The notes under the pieces were generated by a model that worked only from the letters and a program-made list of their open reading frames with translations, ran no database searches and was not told where the DNA came from. DNA of 64,000 nucleotides from Phymatolithon calcareum (Eukaryota; Rhodophyta; Florideophyceae; Hapalidiales): positions 2,914,001-2,978,000 of the forward strand of contig OZ345358.1 in NCBI GenBank assembly GCA_977006965.1. Reading direction: 5' to 3'. The position numbers and the translations under genes are program-made. Numbering within the stretch: the stretch's first letter is position 1; each line of letters begins with the position of its first letter. Shown here piece after piece: positions 9,899-20,339 of this stretch.

Positions 9899-10790
9899 GA
9901 ATGACTTGGTCAACCGGAACGTGCTCCGTCATACTGCTAGGTCGAAGGATCAGACAACCGTTTGTTCTGACGACCGAGGAATTTCAAATAAGACGCACGG
10001 CAGAATATCTCGGTATGACAATCAACGAGAACGGAATTCGTGACGACCGACTCCTGGCGCGCTTCAAAAGCGCTGGCGCAAAAGTCCGGCTCATGAGCAC
10101 TCTGGGCATGACAAGGAAAGGATACAACACAGAGAAGTGCATCAGGCTTGTCAATTTGACATACTCATATACCGGCCTGATGAGCGCTTTGAAAATTTCA
10201 AAGCGTTCATCAGGCCGGTATATGAGTACGCCGCGCATATAACTCGTGACACAATCCGAATGTCGAGAGCAGCAGTGCAAGTCCAAAAGGACATCGCAAC
10301 GATACTGTTTGGAAAGTGGGCAGGGCGGCACTGGAGAAGACTAATGAAGCTCTGCCAAATAGAACCATGGGAGTTCCGCCGACAGCACCTGCTCTCGAAG
10401 TTAACGCGAAGACTTAGGAAGGTTGTGGAGGAGACGCGCGACGCGGGGGCAGAGCTGGAACTCGAGACACTGGACCGCATGCGAAAATCGAGGGCACCAA
10501 CCGATATCCAAGACAGGAGTGCCCTCCGACTAGCCTGGGAACAACTACACTTCCCAAGAATGGTGTACCGCACCAAGCAGTGAGGATGAAAGAAAGCAGG
10601 CACAGAATTCTCTTCGCAAGATGGTTTGTAGGTCAGTTTCCAAGAAATCTGCCGAAGTTATTAGAAGAAATGGGCAGTCAAGGAGCATGGGCAGTTAGAA
10701 TACTGAAGAGCATGCTGAGGAAGCCAACATGGACCACAACAGAGGAGACCAACGTGGGGGATATGTGTTGATTTTTTTAAAAGCTCCCAA
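9899..10790 (+). pseudogene. LINE-B reverse transcriptase, C-terminal part and 3' region
   Basis: Restarts at the duplicated GAATGACTTGGT with RMTWSTG, then EYLGMTINENG (thumb), GYNTEKCIRL, an interruption by a 67-bp quasi-palindrome at 10162-10228, and KAFIRPVYEYAAHIT. A C-terminal segment runs to the TGA at 10581-10583 (LEQLHFPRMVYRTKQ region has WEQLHFPRM). A further frame to 10771 (RILKSMLRKP) probably belongs to it after a frameshift. The palindrome disrupts the protein, so this copy is dead independently of its stops. The 3' end is not defined; a short T-run and no clear A-tail follow. Confidence 0.75.
10162..10228. repeat. 67-bp quasi-palindrome (33-bp arms, 1-nt centre)
   Basis: Left arm 10162-10194 and right arm 10196-10228 are reverse complements with a single mismatch around one central A. 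The right arm is genuine LINE coding sequence (FKAFIRPVYEY); the left arm is its inverted duplicate. This is the product expected from snap-back synthesis or template switching. Confidence 0.9.
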
Positions 10791-10794
10791 GGCC

Positions 10795-11100
10795 TCTCTT
10801 GAAGAGTAACAGGGTCGCTTTTGCACGATTTTCTAAGCTCACGTAGTTTGACTATTCAGTAAGACCAATGTGGCCCGAGCCATAGATGCGATACTAAGTA
10901 ATTCTGATTAAGGAACCGAAATTTCGAGTGCAGTAGAATGCTAAGAAAGGTGCCGACTTTCCTCACGATGGGACACACGGTACCTTATCAATAAATCCAC
11001 TTAATTACGATTGGTGCAACACGGGGAAGGAGTAAAATTCAGGAAAATGCTCGCAAAAGCCGCTCAAAGTTGCGAGATAATCTTTGACAGAGTAGATCAT
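10795..11100. other. No recognisable gene
   Basis: No convincing frame, motif or repeat seen between the LINE-B 3' region and the tandem-like repeats that follow. Confidence 0.4.
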
Positions 11101-11129
11101 CGCTGAGGTGAGGTATCATGGCGGAACCA

Positions 11130-11290
11130 AGTATCATAAGCAAGAACCAAGGTTGGTCTTTCCCCTCAAATAATCAAGTATCAAAGAAAAGCATGAATCA
11201 AAGAAAAACGAGTATCAATGAAAAGCAAGTATCAAAGAAGAGAGAACCAGTTAGGATGAATCAAAAAAGCAAGACCAAGAGCCAATAAGA
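11130..11290. repeat. Degenerate short tandem repeats
   Basis: Purine-rich units resembling AGTATCAAAGAAAAGCA recur several times with variation, for example near 11179, 11200, 11213 and 11230. A decayed minisatellite. Confidence 0.6.
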
Positions 11291-11344
11291 AAAAGAATCG
11301 ACGATAAGTAGATAAGTAGTAATTTTAGCAACGGCTGCCTGAGC

Positions 11345-11575
11345 ACTCATTTTGCGCAGAAATACGAGTTTCCAGGCTCGCCAATCAAAAAACATATTTT
11401 CCGACTCTGTATGCAACGACATCCGCCTTGCATCCAATATTCAATTCCCCCGCAATCTTCATTTGTTCCGCTCCACCAACCGACGTCACCATGAATCTCA
11501 GCGATTGAACCGCAAGGAAAAAACGCATGATGAGTGTTTCGGACATTCCGGCATCGTGCTCGATCATGTCAGCTT
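11345..11575 (+). repeat. Dispersed repeat R1, copy a
   Basis: Strongly similar to 33385-33930. Shared blocks include GAGCACT, GCCAATC, CCCCCGCAATCTT, CCGCAAGGA and ACGCATGATGAG. Copy b contains extra inserted segments. No coding capacity recognised; element class unknown. Confidence 0.65.
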
Positions 11576-11599
11576 CTTGTCTAAGACTCCACTTCAAGA

Positions 11600-13850
11600 A
11601 TTTTTGAGCTTCCCTAGAAAATCTCATGTACTACAGCTCTCGTTCTGCCTCTCGTTCATAATGCCTCGAAGTGAGGAACTCATATGCTTGCTGCATGCGA
11701 AGCTCAAATCACCGACCGATACTTGTCATCCATCCGTATCTATCATTTTCATAGTTTTCAACCCATTTGCCCCAACGCGCTTCTGACACTCTTAGTCACG
11801 CAGCCGATGAGGCGCCCTGCCTTCACTTCATAGGATGTCACGGTCGAAGTCGGCCTCTTTCAAGTTCGAACGGTCGCTGGAACACAGAGAGCTCTGATCC
11901 TCCCCCACCGATGTGCGCACCGTGCTCCAGGAAAGTACAAACACTTTCTGTGGTTTCCAAAGAAATTCCGTTGTCGAAATGAAAGCTTTGCTTGGTGCAG
12001 CCGATCTTCTTTTGCTTGAGCCCAAGGGTTGCAAAGTTCTTCACTCGGTCGAAAAGGAATCTCCTGAATGACTTGTTAGAATTCATGCATCTTTTCGTGG
12101 TCATGCTGGTACATAACCATAAAGCTTCCGTTGTCGCATTCGATACAGAAATGTTTCCCGGGCACATCATGATAATTTGTGGTCTTTCCCCGTGAGCCTG
12201 GAGAAACAAGCAATCTGCACTGCAGAGATAGTCTCAACAGCTTCTCTCTTGTCCACGTCAAGCTTATTTGGGGAGGTCTTGTACCAATCGTCTTTCATCG
12301 CGTCTATTGTGGTCGCTCATGCGATGAAGAAAAGATACTGTAGAGAAGAATTTCTCAGTAGATCCGATTGCAGTCACAGTTCCAACGTTTGTGCGAAGAA
12401 AATGCAGAAATGAGAAAATTTCAAGATGCAGTGTGTCCGCGAAAATTGTGCATCGTTCTATCATGCAGTGCAGATGATCGTTTGGTATGCAAAAGCCACC
12501 TTCTTCCGAGCTTTGCCAAGCATGACACAAGCATAATGAACGGAACATACTTTTGGATTCGCAGATCTCAAAAGAGACGCCACAATTCTTGCCACAGAGC
12601 TGCGTCTCTCCTGCTTACTGTACGATGATCCTTGCTACAGAACTATATGCATTGGGAGGTCCGCAATGAAAAGTATTGTCAATGGTTGAGCTATTGGCAA
12701 TCATTTCATGGTCCACAGTTTTTTCAACAAAGCCTTCTCAACTTACAATAACATAAAACGGACCTGCTTGACTCCAAGTTTACGTGCAGAGTACCGTTCA
12801 TTGTCGTGAAATCACATTCGCCGCACCGCTGACGAGGATCGTCTCGTAAATCCTTGGGCTTTTTGCCGTTGTGAGGTTTTGTGATGACGGCAATGGATCA
12901 GCCAACGTGCTTGGATATGAGACCGCACGAGACGTGGCTGATTATCAACCACAACCTTGGGCCGTTTAGCTCGTACGAGGAGGTGCCGAGGATGGAAGTT
13001 GCGCTAAACACGAGAGAATCGATTCTTGATACAGAACTACCCTTCGTGGCCTGTTTTGTAGAGAAAAAGGGCGGTTCATACTGCTCGATCGGTCCATTTC
13101 CTATTGCTAAAGTAGGGGAACCTCAAATCCCAGTATATCATGTGGCAAAGATGTGGCCTGGCTTGCTATCCTTGTCCAGGAATATCTTCCCGTCGAAGCG
13201 CTGATCAATATCTTATCGAACCGAGTTCTTTCTGCAACTCTCTGGTCCATATGCTCGAGTGAAGTCCACAACTCTAATATGAAACGCTCCGATCTCTCCA
13301 AAGCTCGGACTATTCATTTTTACAGTAGGTGTCTGTTTATATGTTACTTGTGTCTCCAATTCCACAGAGTCGCGCGTGTTTGCCGGAGTGGTGTGTGAGG
13401 GTCATCCTCATGATACCAGCGAGTTGATTCCAATCAGATACTTGCTCCCGTTTATTGCAAGTCTTTGATTTACACGATCAGAGGCATCTGACCTCATTTT
13501 CAGCAGCGGGCAGCTCGGAACCGAGAACTTGCGCAATGAATCACCGACGACCGGTCAACAACGTGCATCCTTGGCTCGTTGAACGACTTTAAAAATTCTG
13601 GTAGCGGCTAGTTATTTCTTTTCACTCTGATTTGCCATGAACGCTACAGAAAAATTTTTGTACCCTACCAGACCGTGTTGCACTCGCAACTCGCAAACAA
13701 AAACAGATCATACCCATGGTCTCTTGACACTCGCAAAGTTGCCCCATGCGTCTGCAGACGCCTTCGTAATTTGTTGTAGATTTTTATTTCAAAAAATAAA
13801 AAATCTGCATAATATTATCTTCTTCTTCTCTAGCTTCTCAGAAGGTAGGT
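11600..13850. other. Unassigned region with short frames on both strands
   Basis: Minus-strand frames at 11838-12209 and 12264-12548 and plus-strand frames at 11352-11786 and 12881-13204 overlap one another. None shows a motif I recognise. This may be a decayed transposase or retroelement, but I cannot support any assignment. Confidence 0.3.
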
Positions 13851-13865
13851 GAGGTAGACTGTGGC

Positions 13866-14061
13866 TGCACACATCGCTAAGGCCCATTGAACGACTTTGG
13901 AACAACTGCTGTTCGTGGCGTTGTTTCAACAGTATCTCCTTTCATGAAAGATTAACAGAATAATAACAGAATAATGCTGTTATGAAAGGAGATACTGTTG
14001 AAACAACGCCACAAACAGCAGTTGTTCCAAAGTTTTCCAATGGGCCTTAGCGATGTATGCA
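13866..14061. repeat. Long hairpin: 80-bp inverted repeat with 36-nt spacer
   Basis: Arms 13866-13945 and 13982-14061 are reverse complements with about five mismatches. The spacer 13946-13981 contains a tandem AACAGAATAAT. The transcript would fold into a long near-perfect stem. It could be a foldback MITE or a source of small RNA. No clear flanking target duplication was found. Confidence 0.85.
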
Positions 14062-14064
14062 CCA

Positions 14065-14900
14065 ATAGTTTATCTCGCACTGTTTTCTCCGCGGGCAGGG
14101 CTTTTAAATGCTGTACTCCAGAATCCCACTGCGTACTAATTAAAGTTCATTCAGTCATTAATTTTGCGTATTTCCCTTGTGGGACTAGCAACTCTTTGAG
14201 GGTCTACACTTCTTCCATTTCTTCCATTCAAATCGATTTGCTGCGAGTTTGACTGCTGCTTGCACGTCGATGTCCGGGCATCGCCCAAGATTGACTCTGG
14301 GGTTGGTCGGACGCAGTGAAGAAGCACTTGACGAACCAAGCGACTTTCGTCGATCCTAGGGATCTGTCCAAGACTAATTATAGTAGAAATTCTGTACCAC
14401 TCATTAACGAACTCGCTTAACTATCCAGCGTTTTTAGTGCCTAATAATTGGCTTAGACTCCATGATATCCGAGTATCATCGTCTTCTCTACAGCACTTTG
14501 CAACAGAGTACTGCGTACTACAGGCTGCTTCAATAAGAAGAAAATTTTAATGTTCTAGACGTTACCGACGCATAGAACACTTTGCGCCAGATTTCCGTCC
14601 AGCTACATATACTGGACAGGCTCCAGCAATATCACACACCGAGGAAGGGGAATACTATTACTTTTGCGTGCACGTAACCGCATTGCGGCCCCGGTTCCGG
14701 CATCCGCTTGATCCACCGCAAGCGCTGTCGCGACGTGTGATAGCACACGCGGTGCTCCTCTCTTCGCTATCCCCCTGTCTGCCGTCGATGCCCTTGCCAA
14801 TGATCACTTCCGAATCCGCCATTGCCACCAGTCTGCTCTCCTCCCCAGCAATATTGTCTCTTCTTGTTGCCTTTTAGAACCGCAGCTGATTTTCCGGCGT
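14065..14900. other. No recognisable gene; upstream region of the membrane-protein gene
   Basis: Short frames only. The last 200 bases should hold the promoter and 5' UTR of the gene starting at 14946, but no specific element can be supported. Confidence 0.4.
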
Positions 14901-14945
14901 TCACACACCACACAATGCTCCCGGCATCCTCGCCACCACCGCGGA

Positions 14946-15662
14946 ATGGCGCGTTGGCCTGTCCGTCTGGCCCTGCTGCTCCTGACTCTGCTCTGCACCT
15001 CCACCGCCCTCATGTCAATCAAGGATATAAAGGGCAAATACACCCTGAAGGTGCGAAACCTTGATGTTTGCAAGGATCCGTTGGTGGTCGACAATATCGA
15101 AAATTTTCTATCAACTCGGGTTCTCTCGGCTCGGAGTCTCTTGTTTGGCGGGAACGCGTGTTCGGATGGTGTATTTCGACTTGCCAAAAAGCCGTATGAC
15201 TTACATGGGGATTCTAACACGAATGCCATGATAGGAGACACGGTGCACGGCTTTTCAGAGACTTTGCGATGCCAGCAAATTGACATGCACAATGTCAAAT
15301 TTATATTTCTTCGGCCGAATGCAGACACACTTTTGCGGCAAAAGAGCGGGATGGAGTTTACTTTTCCGGAAGATCAGAAGTCCTTCATTATGTGGGACAA
15401 TAATGGCTTTTGTATTTTCCGCGAGGTATACTCGGCCACATCCCCATCCCCAACGAGTTTAAAACCAAACAATGTCTCGAGTGTCACTACTGAGAAGGAG
15501 AAAAAGAACGATAGAGGTGTGAATATCTGGGTTTGGCTTGGCCCGCTCATCGGCGCTTTTGCAACTATTGTCGGGGCTGTCATCACTATCTTCAAGTGTT
15601 ACCATCGAGGGGATGAGAAGCAAAGTCATGGGCACAACGTAACTATTGTTAATCAGAAATAG
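14946..15662 (+). CDS. Putative secreted/type I single-pass membrane protein, 238 aa
   Basis: An intact, intronless frame starting MARWPVRLALLLL. Residues 1-21 form a typical signal peptide (basic start, Leu-rich core, small residues before a likely cleavage near Ala21). The outer domain (about 22-190) has four cysteines (C42, C72, C109, C156), enough for two disulphides, and an N-glycosylation sequon at N176 in a Ser/Thr/Pro stalk. One membrane segment spans about 193-216, followed by a short His/Lys-rich tail. I recognise no family. AATAAA begins 4 bases after the stop, which supports a real transcription unit. It is the only intact gene here without TE features; a receptor-like or cell-surface role is inference from topology alone. 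Confidence 0.7.
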   Translation: MARWPVRLALLLLTLLCTSTALMSIKDIKGKYTLKVRNLDVCKDPLVVDNIENFLSTRVLSARSLLFGGNACSDGVFRLAKKPYDLHGDSNTNAMIGDTVHGFSETLRCQQIDMHNVKFIFLRPNADTLLRQKSGMEFTFPEDQKSFIMWDNNGFCIFREVYSATSPSPTSLKPNNVSSVTTEKEKKNDRGVNIWVWLGPLIGAFATIVGAVITIFKCYHRGDEKQSHGHNVTIVNQK

Positions 15663-15665
15663 AAG

Positions 15666-15671
15666 AATAAA
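15666..15671 (+). terminator. AATAAA polyadenylation signal
   Basis: Canonical hexamer 4 bases after the stop codon of the 238-aa membrane-protein gene. The very short spacing implies a compact 3' UTR. Confidence 0.6.
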
Positions 15672-15689
15672 TGTCGCACTTTTTCTGTC

Positions 15690-16200
15690 CTGCACTAAAT
15701 GCAGTCGTCGGTGTTGCAACTTAGCCCTTCTGAAGCGCGGGAAACTGATTTCGAGTAAGAGCGAGAACCTCGGGGGAGAACGGGAGTAAAGCAGTGGGGG
15801 TATCATAGCTTTTTTTAATAATAAAATCATTTGAACGTTGTATGAAACAAATTGTATAGTATCAAAAAGTGGTTGATATTTATACTTGTTTCGGTGTAAG
15901 GTTTTTTGAACCATTCGTGGAAACAGGTACAGCGTGTACTGCGGGTTGCTCTCCTTGCAATAACGCCTTTTGTGGACAGAATTAATCGCAATTCATGACG
16001 CGGTATGCAAAAAGGGCAGCAGTTCCTAAACGGTTGTCTGTCGGCGTTCAATTTGATCTGAAATTTTTTGAGATTTTGTGGAACTGTCTATATCACCGTT
16101 ATTTTCTCAAAGTTTTCGGCTAAAATGTGGACCTCAAGTTGGCTGGAATTACATGTGCGCATAGAATCTATTGGGAGCAGAGTGTGGAGTAAAGGTTCTG
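15690..16200. other. No recognisable gene
   Basis: Intergenic stretch between the membrane-protein gene and the decayed frame at 16225. Only short frames are present. Confidence 0.4.
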
Positions 16201-16224
16201 ACTTTTCTGTGGGTATCCTGAGAT

Positions 16225-17352
16225 ATGAATTTGCATCGGAGTCAAGCAACTCCACGGTTGAAGAGGGCTTGCGCACCGCCCTCTATGGCGACCTTGGGGA
16301 CTGTGACGACGAACTGGGTTCGGGGCGAATGTTGCAAAATATTGGCCACGGAGCTTCGTAATTCGCATGCGAAAGCATTTCGTCCGACGACCTTGCGGAC
16401 TGAATGGACAGTGAGTGCTCTTCTGCAGAACGGCAGCGGCGAGGGATTTGGCAACTCGCTCGACTATCGCATGACTCAACTTTCCGCGTTGGGCAGTGAA
16501 GCGAGAAAAACCGAAAGAAGCGACCAGTCTGAGAATGCAAAAACTCAGGACTCAGTTCCAAGTGCTGCTTCTGTACAAGTTCCACCTTGTCAAATCGAAG
16601 ACTACACCGACGCGACTGCCAGGGTGATCGCTTATACTGCTGTGCCGGTAAGAGGACGGCGCCAAAGAGAAGTTATTCGCACCCTCAATACCTCTTGGGA
16701 CGCGGCTGATGTTGGGGTGCCTGTCCATGCTACACTACTCCAGTTGGAGGCAACGTTTGGCTCGGGAAGTTTGTCGCGTGCCTCTAAATTTTCTGCGGAC
16801 AAGGCAAGGAGCTGTTGGCGGCAAGTAGCACAGTGTACTGCACGCGTACACCACGTCACGCCAGACTCACGATGCCTGGAAGAACTCGAACGTTTCCTCG
16901 TCGCGTAACTAGTGCCCGACGTTACGTGTCCTATGATACAGCGCGGAATGGAGCATGTGCTGCGATTAGAAAACGTCGATGGTCTCGATAATGTCTGCTA
17001 TGCCTTGCATGGAATGCTTCAATCAGAGCACGGATTCGGGCTTTTAAGCAGCTACCAGAGTACTTATTGGACAGCGCTGCGCAGAGAAATGATGTGATTG
17101 TCATCGCTAAGCACGGCGGCCGCGCAGCAATGTGCGGTAACTATTGCGTTGCGCGTACGCCTAACGATTTCTGATGCGCATGCAATATTTGCCTTCGGCG
17201 GACTCTGCGAAGAGCTGCCGAGTCGCCGAGGGGACGTAGGTGCGCGTGATCCTCTTGACTTCACCTTTGAAAGGCGGCAAATGTGCGCGGTGAGCACCCA
17301 AGTGCGCCTTTTCTTCCGCACACTACGGGATCGCTATGCAGTGCGACAGTGA
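16225..17352 (+). pseudogene. Unrecognised 376-codon frame with two nonsense codons
   Basis: A single reading frame runs from the ATG at 16225 to the TGA at 17350 and is broken only by TAA (16906-16908) and TGA (17095-17097). There is no frameshift. Composition looks coding, with runs such as EDYTDATARVIAYTAVP and GLDNVCYALHGML. I recognise no domain, signal peptide or membrane segment. It faces the decayed minus-strand frames at 17791-19890 and may belong with them to one former unit. Absence of a known TE domain leaves a host pseudogene, an unfamiliar TE protein or an old viral insertion as possibilities. Confidence 0.45.
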
Positions 17353-17359
17353 GCATGTT

Positions 17360-17785
17360 TGCGCTGGACAAACTAGCTGCAGAAACTGGTGGGAGGTATT
17401 TTTTCTTTGCTCTCACGTTTATTCTTACACTTCTCAAATCTGATTACAAGCTATCCTTGACGAGCTCAAGCTGTGCTCAAGGAATGGCTTCGAGCATGTG
17501 TAGTTGAGCGTACAAGAGTTTGTATTAGACGGGGCGGTAATGTGGTAAAATTTTAATTGTCCTTGAAGGAAGGCACAAAACTGTTCGCGCATGCGAAACT
17601 GACGTTGATGCGTCCTTTATTTTTTTGGGATGTCGATTAAGTGCTACTTCGGCCTTCACAGCGAGGCGGATGCGCGGGGCGATTGCAGCAACCACTTGTT
17701 TCGCTGTTTGTGCAGAGCTTTGAAAAACATACCGGGCGTTGAATGTCTTCCGCAAGCTTTTATATGACTATTGCGTGAAACGCTT
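17360..17785. other. No recognisable gene
   Basis: Spacer between the convergent decayed frames; only short frames. Confidence 0.4.
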
Positions 17786-17790
17786 CACCG

Positions 17791-19116
17791 TCACATGTTG
17801 CCGTTGTTTTTCTTTCCACTGTTAGTGACGGACGAGTCGGACAGGGAATCTGGGCGCGAGATCGCTTCATTTGCTGATATAATCAACAGCATGGTGGCGG
17901 TAGAAACCAGGATCAAAAATGCGTTTAGAAACGAAGGGTAGGGGTAGGTCAAACCATCATGCCTTTCCACAGCGCTGATGTCGCCGTACACAGCGTTCAG
18001 TCGGATTAGGGATTCACGCGGCACCCTCCATTGCTGGATGCGCTACAAGATAGCAGAAACCCTGTCCCACTTTTCTCGTTGGCATTTACGCAGATCCGAC
18101 GGCTTGCCATTGATCGACGCGTGTAACCTCTCCATTTTGCGCGTTAACGCTTTGCGCTCGAGCGCAAGTAACGTGCCAGCGATTCATGCTACTATCTTCC
18201 TCGTTCGTAGATTTTAAATCTTGTATTCCGCTCGACGAACAATTCTCATTATCTAGTCAGCAGCATAGACCAGGTTTTAAAACTCGCGCCGCACTACAAC
18301 CACTTTAAAGTGGATGGCAGTTGTGGACGGACATACGTCTGCACCGACAATGGCCTGGTCGAGGAAAATGTCAGACAAGACCTCGTGCGCGCGACACTTT
18401 TCTAGGTTTCCCTTCAGAGCTCGCAGCACTGGGCCGCTTACATTTCGAATAGACTGTCGCCGAACGGCGTGTACGAGCTGTTCATTATTAGGATTGTTGC
18501 TGACTCTTCTAGTTTGTCGCACGAAAGAAAATAGGACCTTCAGCCGGTCTGTCGACAGGGGTGTAAAGAGCACATACGAATTTGGCGGTCGCTTCGCTGT
18601 CTCTCTGAACACAAATGGGGGCATTGTCATAGAGCTGAACTCGAGTTCGAGTAATACTGTTGACTTCCCATTTCGGCCCTTCTGAGTGTAGTACACCTCT
18701 CTCTTGATCATGCAATTAACCGTGCTCGTTGGGTACGAAGCAAATGCTGTTTGCAAAGGTGTCCGGCTGAGTATGTTCAGCACACGCGCCTCATTTCGAG
18801 ACCGCGAGAGAGGGCGAGTAGTTCGCGGCGAAGATTCGGAGACGAAACGCGATTAGAACTTGTCCGTGAGGAGAGGCTCTTGCGCAGGCAGACCTTCGAA
18901 CTGCGCACGTATATCCTCGGTATGTAGATCTAAAATCAACGTCATTATCGTCGATGTGATGCCGCCTGTCCCTCGTCGGGTACAGTTTATTATACTCGCG
19001 TTTGAACAGATGGGCGGCGTCACCGCACAGAAGTATGGAACCATTGAAATAACGGTCCTATAGGAAAACAGGTAATACTGCATGTACAGCGGAGGCCCTG
19101 CGCAAGATATCATCAT
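17791..19116 (-). pseudogene. Unrecognised long frame with several stops and a C-terminal membrane segment
   Basis: One minus-strand frame can be followed from 19116 to 17791 with in-frame stops (18853, 18277 and four more between 18250 and 18040) but no frameshift. The C-terminal part has a charged helical stretch (LERKALTRKMERLHASING), then a hydrophobic segment at about 17860-17930 (FLNAFLILVSTATMLLII) and a polar Ser-rich tail. That layout suggests a membrane-anchored protein. The N-terminal continuation is in another frame (19058-19890). No family is recognised. An envelope-like glycoprotein is a guess from topology only. Confidence 0.4.
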
Positions 19117-19890
19117 GCACAGCTGTAGTCCCGAAAACAGCGAGGGTGAGTCGGTTCAGCCCTTGCTGGCGTGTCGCGAACAAGGTCACAATATCCGACG
19201 TCTCGTCTTGCTCTTCCTCTCTTTTACCTTGCCGGACAGGGCTGATTCTTCGAAGTGGAGCAGGAGCCAAGAAGTCGTCGGCGCGTGCTGCCAATGCTTT
19301 AAGCGTGGCGGCATCATAACAGAGCGCTGGTGGACGAATGGAATGACAATCAAAAGCCTCCAAGAGGTCGTCCATTATTGCGCATTAGTCGACCGAGGTC
19401 ATGGAGGACGCGCACGACGCCACGTGAACCACGTGATTCACCTCGGAATGGACAGCGGTGAAAAGAAAGACCTCCGCTGTGCACGCGAATTCGAGATATT
19501 TCAAGTCACCCTCGCCGACTATGAAATGCGACAAGGACTGTCGCTGCTGTGCGAGTCCGACGAGCAACTCGAACGTTGTCCACAAAACGCCGTGTCGAAC
19601 ATGGAGCCCGTCGTACTGCAGTATCGGACGCCTTGGCACACGTTATTGGTTGTCAAAATACACTGCCATGGAGCGCACACCAGACGATGCCGCACAGAGT
19701 AGTTCGCGAACGTCGGTTCGTATCATCTGCTGGGGCGTAGTGACAGGCGCGGATCCGAACTCTGATGTTATAAAGCGCAAGCAATGGAGTCCGACGCGCG
19801 TTAGCATATTAGAAAAGAAAGCACGGACCAGCTGCCCCATCGTCAACGATTTCGCGGGCGAGTGCTGTTTGCGAACAAAGATCGCGCGAA
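19058..19890 (-). pseudogene. N-terminal part of the same decayed minus-strand gene (probable)
   Basis: A single minus-strand frame from about 19890 to 19058 with TAA codons at 19643 and 19385. It overlaps the frame beginning at 19116, so one frameshift near 19080-19110 would join them into a protein of about 700 residues. It contains several cysteines (for example in HCLRF, LLCAAS, FACTA, ASCASS). No motif recognised. Joining the two is inference from order, orientation and continuity of coding-like composition. Confidence 0.35.
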
Positions 19891-19929
19891 GTTAAAGCCC
19901 AGAGAAGGTGTGCGAACATACACATCCGC

Positions 19930-20214
19930 CTAGATCCACTTGATCCGCATCGTGAACATTCGCGAAGCATGCAGCACGCTCCCGCACAGAGGCGAGAATG
20001 GGTGAAAGCCGATTTTTCTCCTGAAAAAGTCTCTCACTGTCTGCACGTAGTCTCTTCTCTTCTTCCCGTGCATCGACGAGCGCGCTGTCAATGGCTGCGA
20101 GAGGATTTTCCTCCTTATGAAGTCGCTAATTATCTGCGCGTAATCTCTTCTTTCGGCCGGTCGACGGGCGCAACGTCCGTTTCGGCTAAAAGTTTTCGTA
20201 GAACAGTGACGCAT
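19930..20214 (-). pseudogene. Short frame with an internal duplicated unit
   Basis: The 94-aa minus-strand frame contains two tandem copies of a unit of about 34 residues, recognisable as RRDYAQIISDFIRRKI and RRDYVQTVRDFFRRKI. It lies upstream of the decayed gene at 17791-19890 and may be part of it. The unit is basic and probably helical. Family unknown. Confidence 0.35.
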
Positions 20215-20339
20215 CGGGCACGAGCGCCGTATGCGCGTTGTGCGTCACGGTCGGCATTCTGCGTGAAACGCGGAGCTAGGGCGCCACTTTCTTCGAACCT
20301 GAGAACACCCTACGAAGCTTTACCCAAATTCGAATAAAT

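Noticed and set aside
17791-20214. Confident call of an integrated virus
   Set aside because: Only a membrane-anchored topology and cysteines are visible; no polymerase, capsid or recognisable viral motif supports it.
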